Assembly: GCA_016801845.1 (NCBI GenBank)
Contig: CM028919.1
Location: 1,842,001-1,906,000 of the forward strand
DNA from: Polydactylus sextarius
Taxonomy: Eukaryota; Chordata; Actinopteri; Polynemidae
Direction of reading: 5' to 3'
DNA: 64,000 nucleotides
How positions within the stretch are numbered: position 1 is the first letter of the stretch; each line of letters begins with the position of its first letter. Shown in pieces: positions 1 to 11,890 of the stretch. Made by a program: the position numbers and the translations under genes. Under the pieces are notes generated by a model. The model was not told where the DNA came from and did not search any database. It was given only the letters and a program-made list of their open reading frames with translations.

Positions 1-2559
1 AAGTGCATAGTCTGGGTAGCAAAGACCTGAATTTGCCTTTTTTTTTTTTTTTTTTGCAACTTCTTTCAGCATGTGTTATAACTTACAACATGAAGTTTGT
101 TTTACACTTATAATATTCTGGTTTGATTCACTTTCAGTAACATTTCCACTCATTTAACATTCACAACATTTAACTTTTGTTTTTAATGTGTTTGAGATAG
201 AATTAAGTTGCAAAATTAAGTGCAAATGTCAGCTACAGTAGGAAATAATGGTGACTAATATTGAGTGAAACTTACCTGCACCCATAAACAATTGTATCAT
301 AAATCACTGCCGTGAATTACAGGGGAGAGATTAGAGATTTAAGCCTCATAGATGATGGAGTGTGGAGAAATATAAAAATGAATGCACAACTGAAACAATC
401 CAATCTGCTCCCTGGAGATCAGCTTGATTCATTGTACACTGTATTATCTACAATAAATCTTGTCATATTGAGCCTATAAGAGTATTTTAGTGTTTTATAT
501 GTAACTGTGAATCATGTTTTGAAGAGGCTGAACCCACTGGTCCTGTTAAGGATTTCTCTCCCTCATAGAACTGTCAAGCAGCCAGAAGGGTCTGCTTCAA
601 TCCATAGTGCCCACCAAAGCAAATTAAGCAAGACCATTGTAAATCTACATACTTTTGTTTTACCTGAGTACAGGTAACATGTAGCCATGAAGGAGACAAG
701 AAGGACAGGATCACTGGCAAGACAGTGTAGCTGTGCTACGAGTGTGGTAGATGAATTTTGTGTATTGTGTGATGAGGCATGCCTTGTGTGTTGTAATGAG
801 TCATGTTTGTTGAATCAGCCAAAAAACTGAGCTCCAGGTACATTTTGTAGCCAAAAACAGAAGTAACTACACCAGACAACAAACAATAATTTAAAATGTG
901 AGGCAGAAGTGATCCAAGAGAAAACATAGAATGGGTAGTAGAGGAACCAGAGCAAAATAGAGCAAAGCACATACAAGGTATGTATTTGCGTGAGCCAATA
1001 AGTAACATGGGTGTCTTGTGGTATAAAGGGAAAAAATGAGATTGATTGAGATAATTGAATTTGATAAACCTTGGGTAGCCATTTGACTGGCAACATCTCT
1101 AAGAAGGTGTATAATAGCAAAAGGAAGTTTCTGTGCTGTTTGTCCTCAATTATATGAATAAAACATAAGTTGGAAAATGCATCAGCAGAAAGCATTGTGG
1201 TGGAACAGTATTTTTGTCTATTTTTACTGTGTCCTGCTGTGGATGGCAGTCAGTCAGATGGGTGGTTTTAAGTTAATGGCTGATAGACCCAAGAGATCAT
1301 AACACACTTTTTGCTAGAACAAACTTACATTAACTCAGAAGACTGAATCTTATCAGAAGATGCAGCTAATTAATCTAAAGCCACACAACCGTTTTAAAAG
1401 GGTGAATTTGAGACAAGTTCAGTCAGATTGCCCTAATGTTTTGTGGGTGCCATTCCTACAATGGTTGTGGGCAACTGAAAAATAATGTAGCATTAATTGA
1501 TTTGTTGTGAACCAGAGGGAACAGTGACATTTGCACTCAATCTAGTATTTGGGGCACCAGAAGGTTTTACTATTGAAGGAAAACAGATAGGTTGCTATTT
1601 AAAACTCAACTGATTTGTCAGCACACAAAGAATATTATTTGAATGTTCTTTAAACCGGACTCAGGGAGAAATATAAAGTAGAAACAACAGAAATACAAGT
1701 AATTATGCTGAACTAGAACTAGAACTTAGTTTGAAACACTAAGATCAGATCCATATTAGAGCATATCAGGGCTAAATTGTAGCATGGAGTACTAAGATTA
1801 AGAAAGTCTGCATAAGTAAAGGACTGATTCCTCTACGAGACTGACCAAAAAGACACAAGGATTATCTTGAAGACAAACTGTAAATTGTATAAAAAATTGG
1901 AACAAAAAAAAAGAATGGTTGGTGGTCAATAACCTTTTATATTGCCTTTTGAAATGAGGTGGAAGAACAAACATCAAACATTACAAAACCAACAAAGAGT
2001 GGTGTGTAAGACAAAAGGAAAATGATAGCCTGTCAATAAAAAAATGGAATTCAAGTGAGCAAAAAAAAAAAAAACACCATACCCAAATCACAAAAAAATG
2101 ATTCAGAGCAGGACAATGTTATGTGTGGTTAAACAACAAGTGTTAGATGAAACTATTAAATGGCAAATTTATGATGTTCACCTCCAGTGGTGACGTTAGT
2201 ACCAGAAGCTCAACTGGTATAGCAGTCTATACCTGTGACACCTGCTACACCCATAGTACCTTCTCCACTCATACTACCCACCCATGTACATTTAAATTAA
2301 GTCAATCAATCATTCACATCAGTTGGTCTCAGTAATAGAGGCTAACTAATGCAAAATAGAATGCAACATGTCAAAGAAAACAGTGGATAAGCCCATGTTA
2401 CAGACTGGCCCCCTCACAGAATCACCAAAAACAACCACAACATTACAAACAAGAGTTGTAGGAACCACCGGGTTTTAACAAACCAAATGACAACATAATG
2501 AGGATGTCACCAAACTGAACAAAGGACAATGTGTCCAATTAACTCCTAGAGTGGAGTGG

Positions 2560-2930
2560 CCATGTCATGTTTGCCCAGAGGAGCCAGAGGGAGAGTGTCT
2601 GTTCCACATCTCTTCAACATTCACAAGATCAACCCACAAAACCTGCAATCAGTGATCATTGAGAGAGTCTATTATTATTGCAGACACAAGTGCATCATAT
2701 TCAGTTATTGATAAAGAAGACTCTTCTCTCCTAACACAAACCAAGTCATCACTAAAAAAAGTGATACCACTTACAGAAACAATACTAAAACTATTTGGAG
2801 TATAGTACTGGAGTTTTCTCATAAAGTTTACGAAGGAAAACACAAGAAGACTGGAGCAACATATCCTATCCAATGTATCCTGGGAAACAAACTGAAATGT
2901 TTCCTTCACTAAATAACAGGACAGAATATT
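2560..2930 (+). pseudogene. Decayed retroviral-type aspartic protease fragment
   Basis: A reading frame at 2674-2805 resembles a retroviral/LTR-element protease: a hydrophobic lead-in, then an active-site-like D-T-S-A-S-Y-S (family consensus D-T-G-A) and a downstream I-P-L-T stretch. The frame ends in a stop at 2803-2805, and related-looking sequence continues in fragments to about 2.93 kb with further stops. The catalytic glycine is replaced by serine and no intact gag, reverse transcriptase or LTR pair is recognisable, so this is a dead relic inside the intron. The short motif match means a chance resemblance cannot be excluded. A profile search against retropepsin models would decide. Confidence 0.35.
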
Positions 2931-4728
2931 CACATAGCTACATTAATATACAAACTGAATGATAGCAGAGTGGTCAGCCCAAGGTCTTGTCTATCTACCA
3001 GGAAATAGGACTTGTTTGTTTGTTTGTAGCAGTAACAGACACTAGGTGTGACCTGAAGAAAACCACAGTAATTGGATATGTATGTAAGTAGGGAGCTATT
3101 TGGACAAATATAGGACAGCCTTTGTTAGAGAAAATTAACTACCACAGTGGGAGTTCAGAGGCTTAACTCCCAAGGATGGTGGAGCATGTAGTAACATAAT
3201 AATGAATGAATTGTATTTTATCTATTCATATTTCAGTAAGGTATTAAATGTATTTTTATTTTATATATTTATTATTATATTCTAATTTATGAAGTCAGTG
3301 TATTGTTTCTTAGAAAGATTTGGTTTTTTTAGAGTCTTTATTTAGTCTTTATTAGAGTTCTTTATTATTATTATTATAGTAGAATTTATTTATGTATTTA
3401 TTTGCTGGAGGGTTAGGGTTGGGGTTCTAGTTATTTGCCAGAGGGCCTATTTAACTAGAATTGAGCAATTTGACTCCCAAGACTGACAACATGAAAGAAT
3501 TTTTGACTGATCTCCCTGTCCTGACTTTCCTTTCTTGCTAGTAACCAATGTGTTTGAAACAGTTCTGATTCAAGTCTTTCAGCTTGACATCTTTAAATGA
3601 TTATGAAGCATATGGGTATGATAAATGACTAAAAAGCACTAATAAATAAATAATATGGGTTGTTTTGTATGAATAATGAATCATTAATGTTACAACAGGC
3701 CTCAGCAGCACCAGGGTAATGTTGTATTTTAAAATGATTCTGCAATAAGCAATTTGCTCATCCATACGTGAGTGACATGATTATTTATGACATGTATTTT
3801 CTTAGATTTCTTCATGGTAGTCCATGACAAATCAGTGTGTGTAGTGGCCATTTTATATCACTTCTGTAACTGATTCAATGATAGTCTGATGGAAACCAGT
3901 TTTAGAAAATAGAATGAAGCGTTTTATATCTTAGATTTAGATGTTTGTGTTTGTGTGTTTAAGGAAAAGTCAAGCAATGGAGGGATGACAGCAGCATTTT
4001 AGGTAGAATTATCTCTGCTGATGGTAGACAGGTAACTAATGTGAAGGCTCTTTTAAATGCCTCACCATTGAAAACAACAGGAAAAGTTGTTTTAAAAGAG
4101 ATACTAATAATAGAGAGACTAATAATATAGTACTCATGAAAGGAGGAAAAATAATAATAAGATGTTAAGATAAGATGATGAAACTGATAATAAAATACAC
4201 AAAATAAAATTTAAAAAAAATCTAATATACTGATGCACAAACCTTTCACTGTTTTTCCTTCAAATAGTAACTAACATCAAAGCAATAATCAAATCAATTA
4301 ACCCTCTCACTATGAACACTGCTATCATTTCAGTGCAGCTCCAGATAAGGATCCCATCCCAGCCGTCGCTCTCCACTATTAATTAATACTGATTTCAAAA
4401 TCATTACCAAAGCACCAGCAATCAGGCCTTAGACTCTGATTTCATCAACAATCTATCATGACCAAATCCATTCCATCAAAAGAAGACATTAATCAAATAG
4501 CATGCTCAGATTAATCAGTGTTATTATTCACATATCTCTAAATAAGGAGCCAACCATCATGGTCTTTAAATGTAGATAAGACGCCTGATGAAGTCAAAAT
4601 CTCTATTAAGCACAATATACAATATATTTGGGTTTTTGCAGAATCATTCCCTGGCAGTTAGGCACAATCTTGATTAATCAACATCAATTAATAAAAAACG
4701 TATTTACTTTGGGTAGACCAACAAGGCA

Positions 4729-4880
<152 letters not shown>

Positions 4881-4884
4881 GAAA

Positions 4885-4952
4885 CACCATGAACCTTGAA
4901 CCTAGAACCTTCTTGCTGTGGTAACACTACACCACATTGCTGCATCTACCTC
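4885..4952 (+). repeat. Truncated 3' end of a common teleost interspersed repeat
   Basis: The stretch from 'gaacctagaaccttcttgct' through the following 'gtggtaacactacaccac' matches the terminal segment of the fuller copy at 60990-61355 ('aggaccttcttgctgtgaag', then 'caacagcactaaccaccgtg'). Only the last ~65 bases survive, and they directly abut the compound microsatellite. Confidence 0.6.
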
Positions 4953-5599
4953 TGGGGTTCAAACACATGCATTATCCACTTGTAATACCGTAGACAACCC
5001 TCTTCACAACATTGTGTATGCTTTCTGACGCCACTTCTGACTTGATATTACACATGAACAGTTGTGGCCATTGCCTGAACTACTGTCACAAATGAACTCT
5101 TAACAGACACCTGAAAACACTCCTGTGATCCTGGAGATGAAGTGGATTGTCCACTAGTTGGGTGGTGGATTCATTCTCAGCTCCTCCCCTATAATGATGT
5201 TTCACTTTCAAGTTGCTTTTATACACGTGACTAAATATATTTAGTTATAATATTCTGTTGATATTTAAAAAGAAACTAAGCCTCTTGAAGGAATTAGACC
5301 AACTAATTCAAGTTTGGACCCCAACTATAAATTTGTTATATTTCTCTTATATTTCTAATACCAAACTTTAATTTGTTTACTTATTTGCCTTACAACCAAG
5401 AAAAACTGCACTAACTGTGTGCTTTGATATTATGGAATAATATTAGAATTTAAAATTGGAAAGATTGAAAGAACAAATTCATGTCCACCTACTCTCTGAG
5501 TATTAATCAAAGTTGCAGAGCATATGCCTAAGGAACAGCTTAATGGACAAACTAATCAACAAGGTTTGCACGCTACTGTTCACCTTATAAATGGCCCAA

Positions 5600-6550
5600 A
5601 ATGCTCCTCTACAATTTAGCTAATGTCTATTTGATTCTTTGGTCCTTGGACCAAGAGGGAATGGCTAGAATCAATCTGATGGCCTTGAGGGCATGGGCAC
5701 ATCATGGATGCAGTGGTCATGGGTCAGTGTCTGTGCGTATACTCACTATAAAGAAACACATTGATCCGTATGTTGTGTGCACCATTCAGGGCACATGAGC
5801 CATGTCTATCAGAGCAACTTAAGATGGCCGACTTCCAGTGTTGGTGTGGACACGGACACCACAGCGTGTCTCCTGCCTCGTGCTCTGTTTCTCCTACTGT
5901 TGTTGCGTAGGAAGTTGGGCTTCATCTTTGTCAGCTGCTCATGGCAGCTGTGTTTGCGATTAATATTAAAAGTTTTGAGTGTTTCCCTCCTGCCTGTCAG
6001 AACAGACACCTGTGTTCTACTCTGCTTTTTGTTGGACTATTACAGTGTGTAAACGTCATCTCCACTTCCTCCCAGCAGTAGGCATCATTGTTCACAGCCT
6101 TTTCTCTCTTTGTGAAAATGTGTTATCCTTTTAGGATGTGGAACTCACTGGAACCAAATGCTCTGGGGTAGCCATCGACAAAAAATACTTCACTGCTGCT
6201 CAACAACCTGTACCTACAGGATTTGTTTTAACTGGCTGAAAGTGAAAGAGACACGGTAAGATTTGGCATTGGCCTCTCCTTACCCCCAACCAAAGCATTA
6301 AAGTTATACTCTGTCCTGTTTATCAAGCAGGAGAAGCATTCTCCCATCTTCGACACAGTAAACCCCGAGTTGGCTCACTGGGAATGCTATGTTGAACTCT
6401 GACATATTTAGGAAAATTAAGATACAAAACATTGCAATGACGGCAAATACACAAGAGGCACAATCAAACACAAAACCAAACACACGTGCACAGTCCATAT
6501 ACTCGATAGAGGCGTGATCTGGCACCAGTTCAGGTGAGAGCATTTAAAAA
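5600..6550. other. Unclassified, slightly GC-richer segment
   Basis: Several short overlapping frames occur on both strands around 5.6-6.5 kb, including an 'aagatggccgacttccagtg' block near 5820. None has a recognisable domain, splice structure or codon bias. It could be an old repeat (LINE 5' region) or a diverged noncoding conserved segment. Confidence 0.25.
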
Positions 6551-7349
6551 CTCCTGGGTGGACCATCTGTTGGCCTTACTCAAATGAGAAAAGGAAGAGA
6601 TTGAAATATTATTTATTTATTTACTTTATTATTTACTTATTTATATTCATCAGACAACTATCAATACTATATCTCTCACCAAAAACAAAAACGGGTTCGT
6701 TTGCAGAAAGAAAAGTGGTTGAACTCTTAGTTAAAAAAAAAAAAAAGCAGCAGCACTATGTGTTTATCCAGCAGAGCTGTTTGCCAACACCGTCAGGGAT
6801 CAGGCAAAGCTTCAGTACTAGACATGGACATTTGCTTTGTTTATTTGTTGTTTTTATATTCATTGTTAAATGTCTAAGGTGTGGATTGATACGCTTTGAA
6901 GCTTTGCCTTGACCACTAACCATGATTTCAAAGTTTGGTCTTTAAAAGCAGTGAGGCAGCAGATATACTCAGTGGGAATGTTTAAAGTTGATCTATTTGT
7001 CAGAGAACGCTTCAAGACATAAAACACAATGTCACTGATCACATTACTATGGCTGCAGACATTACTGGTAAATTAGCTCAGAATCTCCTCCACAACCATT
7101 GTCTGTGTCCAGAAACGTAACAAATAAAAGAAGCATCACAAACATATAATTTTCTTTCACTACACTTGGTTTTACTGTCCTTACATGAAAAGAAGAGTAG
7201 CAGGTCATTCCACTGTGCAGTGGAAGTGGCTCCGTGGCTGCCAAGCATCTGTTATATAGAAGATATTTCATAGCCAGCTAATTTAAATTTTCAAGATTTT
7301 TTTTTTCCATCTTCTGACATTAGCAGTATCCGACATTTGTCTGACGGTA

Positions 7350-8055
7350 ATGTCCCTGGCCAAAAATGGTCTCCATCAGATGCCAAAACCCACAGACTGG
7401 GGCGGACTGCCAGAGGCTCCAGTCAAACCGTCTCTTACAAACCAGGAAATATTGATCATATTATTTATACAAAAAGAACACATGCACTTAGGGAAGAGAG
7501 TCCAGCTGTTAGTCGTACATTGGATTCAGGAGGAACAATACGGCTTTCGCCGCAGTCATGGAGCACTGGATCAGCTCTATACCCTTATGAGGGTGCTAGA
7601 GGGGGCATGGGAGTTCACCCAACCAGTCCACATGTGTTTTATGGATCTGGAAAATATTTATGACCGTGTCCCTTGGGTTGTCTTCGAGGGGGTACTCTGG
7701 GAGTATGGGGTAGGTGGCCCTTTATTGTCCTATTGTTCTTGGTTGGTCCAGATGCCAGCAGTAAGTCTAACTTGTTCCTGGTGAGGGTGGACTCTGTCCA
7801 CTGCTCTTTGTCAGTGAATCTGTTCATAGTTTTTATGGACAGAATTTCTAGGTGCAGACAAGGGGCGGAGGGGGTCAGCTTTGGTGGACTCATAATCCTA
7901 TCTCCGCTTTTTGTGGGTGACATGGTTCTGTTGGCATCAGCACCTCCAAGACCAAGGCTATGGTTCTCGACTGGAAAAGGGTGGAATGATGGGAAATCAA
8001 GGCAGAAGATGGACAAACAGATTGGTGCAGCACCTGCAGTGATGCTTTTTTTGGC
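7350..8055 (+). pseudogene. LINE (non-LTR) reverse transcriptase fragment, broken
   Basis: One frame (about 7350-7784) carries E-E-Q-Y-G-F-R, then D-Q-L-Y-T-L, W-E-F and F-M-D-L-E-N-I-Y-D-R-V-P, the fingers and motif A region of a teleost non-LTR reverse transcriptase, with the motif A aspartate kept. The match then moves to another frame (about 7830-8050) with F-M-D-R-I-S and Q-G-A-E-G-V, followed by the motif C position where F-A-D-D of active copies is F-V-G-D. A further shifted piece gives A-M-V-L-D-W-K-R-V. Frameshifts, a lost catalytic aspartate and missing segments show a dead, internally deleted copy. It is sense on plus, opposite to the neurexin gene. The family is probably the one whose 3' end appears at 40.3 kb. 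A minus-strand 140-codon frame over the same bases is a shadow. Confidence 0.85.
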
Positions 8056-9848
8056 CCTCATAGTGTTGTGTCAGTTTTTTTACATACACACTTTGATGTC
8101 TTATGTTTTGGTGCTGGGTAAAACTGTACTGTTTACTAAGACTGATCAGTGTACTTGTCACTGCATGTGCTCAGGCAGATACAGGGGTGTAAAAGTTGCA
8201 ACATCTTTATTGGTGCACTGTAATACAGAAACAAAGAGATATAAGTTCCTCTATGCTCCAGCAGTATGTCCTGCTGCTAAATGTTCAGGTTTTAACCCTA
8301 AAACTATTTTACAACAAAAATGGATAATGTTTTTCCTCTACAATTTATGCTTCAAACACAAAATATGTAAACGCAATTATTTTTTCAGCCATCAGATGCT
8401 CTTGTGCTGAAGTTCCAGTTCCACTGAGCATGAAACAGATGTAACCGTTGCAGAAGAGGTGTAGGTTGTGGGCATTAAAGACTGTCAAGATGCAACTATG
8501 AACGTTGCATCTTGTTGTCCTCTTGTGCTCTTGTGTTACTGGCAAATTTAATAAAATACAAGAATACTGTAGATCTCCCGTGGTGATGCCATTGTGCTAA
8601 AAACATTCAGTTGGTGGTGGCTGTTTGTCAAGAGCTTCAGCTATCAGGATTTGTGAACTGTGTTCACAAATCCAACCTGGATCTGTGTCTTTTCCTCAGG
8701 GTGGACTGAATATTATAGTGACTCCCTGACTGAAATCATCAGAACACACTGGCCAGTTAACTGAGACATCAGTTAATCAAACTTGAATTTGTACTTGATA
8801 ATCGATGAGCCTAAACTAATCTCTTACTTCCTTTGTTTAGATATTAGAGTTCACATCTATCAGCAACAACACATTTTCTGTGCTGACACATTTTCGGAAT
8901 TTAATATTTAACTGCAGAATATTTGCCTCTGATTCACTGATAGGAAAGGAACTTGTGACAGAACTAAAGAGGAAATGGCCAAATAGTAATATGGAGAGAA
9001 ATCCAAGAGAAGAGCTACACAAGGTCAAACCGTCATAAAATTTAGTAAATTAAACTGTAGCTTCACTCAACAAAAACAGATTTAGATTAAATGTGTTGCT
9101 TTCTGTAGATAAATGCAATAATGTAACCAGTATTCACACACACACAAATACAGAGACAGAGAGAGACAGAGAGAGAGAGAGAAAAGTTATTATCCACCCC
9201 AGTGAGTGCATTATGATCTCACACCTACTAAATGATAGCCTCTGGTGTTGAGATGGCAACAATGAAAAGAAGCAAGAGATGAAGATGATTACTGCAGGCG
9301 CCACATTAAGCCTGTGATGTCAACATAGACATTGATGCCTCATGTGCATATGCATGAACTTGCACACACACACGCACATTTTTTTCCACTATCCCAAGGG
9401 AGGCAACTCATTATCCATTATATCATCATTAGGAAGACCCTTGTTCTTCCACCTTTACTTGTTTACACTGAATCAAACAAAGCTGCTCTAATGCTGCCAT
9501 CATGTGTGGTTTAAATAGCATGCTGACATTCTAGCATCATAGGGGCGACATATACAGAAGTGTCCATTTCAGTTAATGTCTGTCCCCTCTCCAATTTTAC
9601 ACAGACGTTGATGTGACTTCCTCTGCTGTCAGCATCAAGGTAGACCAATGATGCCCCACCACCACCACCTACTCCACCTTTGTAGTGTTCATACAGAAGA
9701 GCAATGCAAAATAAAGGTACAGGTTAATGACATGATGTATTTCATACTCACTTATCTTAAGTTTAACCATCACAGCTAAATGATCCACCCTCTAACCTCA
9801 ATAACAATCTAACACATCATTGTTTCCACTATAAAATGAGAAGATAAT

Positions 9849-9936
9849 AAAAAAGTATGAAAAGAAGCGCTCATACACACATACACATATGTGTGTAGGT
9901 GTGTGTGTTTGTATGTGAGCTTCTTTTCATATTTTT
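9849..9936. repeat. Imperfect inverted repeat (long hairpin)
   Basis: The left arm, with 'tatgaaaagaagcgctcat' followed by CA-rich sequence, pairs with a right arm of TG-rich sequence followed by 'gagcttcttttcata'. The stem is roughly 35 bp with a few mismatches and a loop of about 12 bases. It may be a small MITE-like relic or a microsatellite-driven palindrome. Confidence 0.6.
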
Positions 9937-11836
9937 ACACACACACACACGATATTATAGATTAAACGGAATAAAGTCTGCAAACAAAAATAGATCCAGT
10001 TTTTGTTTTCTTCTTATATAAAAAGATATTCCAAAGGAAACAAGCCATCCTGTTCTGGCAGAGAACCATTACCTCCAACAGGGAGGTGCTGACTCTCATC
10101 CCACCTGCGTCTGTTCATATGTCTGACGTCAACAATGAGATTTATTGTTTTCTTGCAAAATTGTGTTTTTAGCATACAAATCTTTTTTATACATCTTGGG
10201 GGACAATGATAAAAGATGTTCAAATGAGCACAAGACCATAAGATGGTCATAAAATTATTTAAGAAGGTAAAGACAAATGACCTAGCATGTGTTGCGTAAT
10301 GTGGAATATTTTTACATAGATCTCAGTAAGCCTCTTAAAATAAAATTAAAAAAAAAAAAATCATTAAAATGTTGTGTTTTGTGAGTTGTAAAGAATACTG
10401 ATATATCTAGAAACTGGTAGCAGGGATTAACTCTTCTAGCAGGTTACTCTCAAACGTCTGTCATACTGTATATGGTTTAGTATGATTGCTTATACTAAGG
10501 ACCAGCCATTGTCATTGTTAACATCTGTACTCCAAGGTAATAGAACATCCAATTCACAGCATCTGGATAGAAAATAGATGCTGGAAATGAAAACAGAACT
10601 AAAAAACTAAAATTGATAGTGAGAAATGCTCAGCCCTCCCTGCACTGATAGGACTGTAAGGAGGAAGGCTGGTTGATGGAGGTTGGCTGAAGGAGACAGA
10701 AGCACAAGAGAAGGCTGCAGGGAGGGAGTACGTAAAGATGGTGGCGGCGGTGGTGGTGGTAATGGGGACTGAGAAGGATAACCATCAGTAATTTCAGCAG
10801 GCTGGCAGATATCCATTTGTTCAGTGGCTTGACCAATGGTGCGTTGGGATGTCTGGGCCAAATGGCAGTGTGGAACTGAAACAAAGAATACCAGGAAGGG
10901 GGATGGATCCACTGAGGCATTTCCTCTGAGGAAGAAAAGGAGAGAAAGCAGTGCTGCCATTTTGATGGCATCCAGAAGGCTGAGCATTCACACACATCTG
11001 TGATTGGTGTTCAGTGATACTGGGTGTAAGTGTTTCAGGGCTCTAAGAGGGGAGTGTCCTCAAAGATCTTCAGCAAAAATATCAACATGGGCATCATCAT
11101 TTCATTTAGGAGAAACAATCTCAAATGGAAAACATACAATGACCTGCAAAAGGTCAACACAGTGCAAAACTAATTTATACAATAGAATAGACAATGGTCT
11201 CCTTGACTCACAAACAAAACAAACCCTTCCTCTCTATCAGGCTTTGATTCTGATTCTATTGTTGAATGATTTATACTTACAGTTCAAATTGTTAACGAGG
11301 TTAAGTAGTTTGGAGGTGACATGTTTTTGTCAGGATCAAAATCGTAAGGTCATAGAGAAGAAGCACACTTGATTAGTCTGAACCGGCAGTTTTAATTTTT
11401 CCAATCAAATGATTATTAAAGTGTAGGCACAAAATTAGCAAAAATAAAACGCTAACAGTAACTGATACCATGATTTGCGGAGTGTTTATTTATTTTGGAG
11501 AGGGGAGTGGATGTCTACAGCTGCATGTTTCTGCCTTGTCTCACAGCTCATCTAAACAGGAAACAGGCCTGATGATCACTCACATCATGAGCACCAATGC
11601 TCCATGCAAGCAGAGTCAAGTGCCACTGTTGTATTAATGCCATCACATATACAGTGTGAACTGTGTGTATGCATGTATTGATCAAAATGATATTACTGCA
11701 TAGTTTAATTTATTATAATTATTGCTTATGACGACCTCTAACTTCTGGTTCACATGCAAAACACATTTTTATGTTTAAAATCTAATTAACTGAGTCTGAG
11801 CCTTTAGGCCTTGGCCTAAGTCAGTGTCTCCTCACG

Positions 11837-11838
<2 letters not shown>

Positions 11839-11883
<45 letters not shown>

Positions 11884-11890
11884 TGTGAGT
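11839..11890. repeat. (GT)n microsatellite
   Basis: About 21 uninterrupted GT units followed by GAGTG variants. The 101-codon minus frame running through it is a Thr-His artefact. Confidence 0.95.

Noticed and set aside
7639..8061. 140-codon minus frame
   Set aside because: It is a shadow of the LINE reverse transcriptase on the plus strand.
10607..10995. Two overlapping minus frames of 121-126 codons, one with a hydrophobic start and a poly-proline run
   Set aside because: The proline run is a (GGT)n-type simple repeat read in reverse; both frames are open over the same bases, there is no domain and there are no splice signals.
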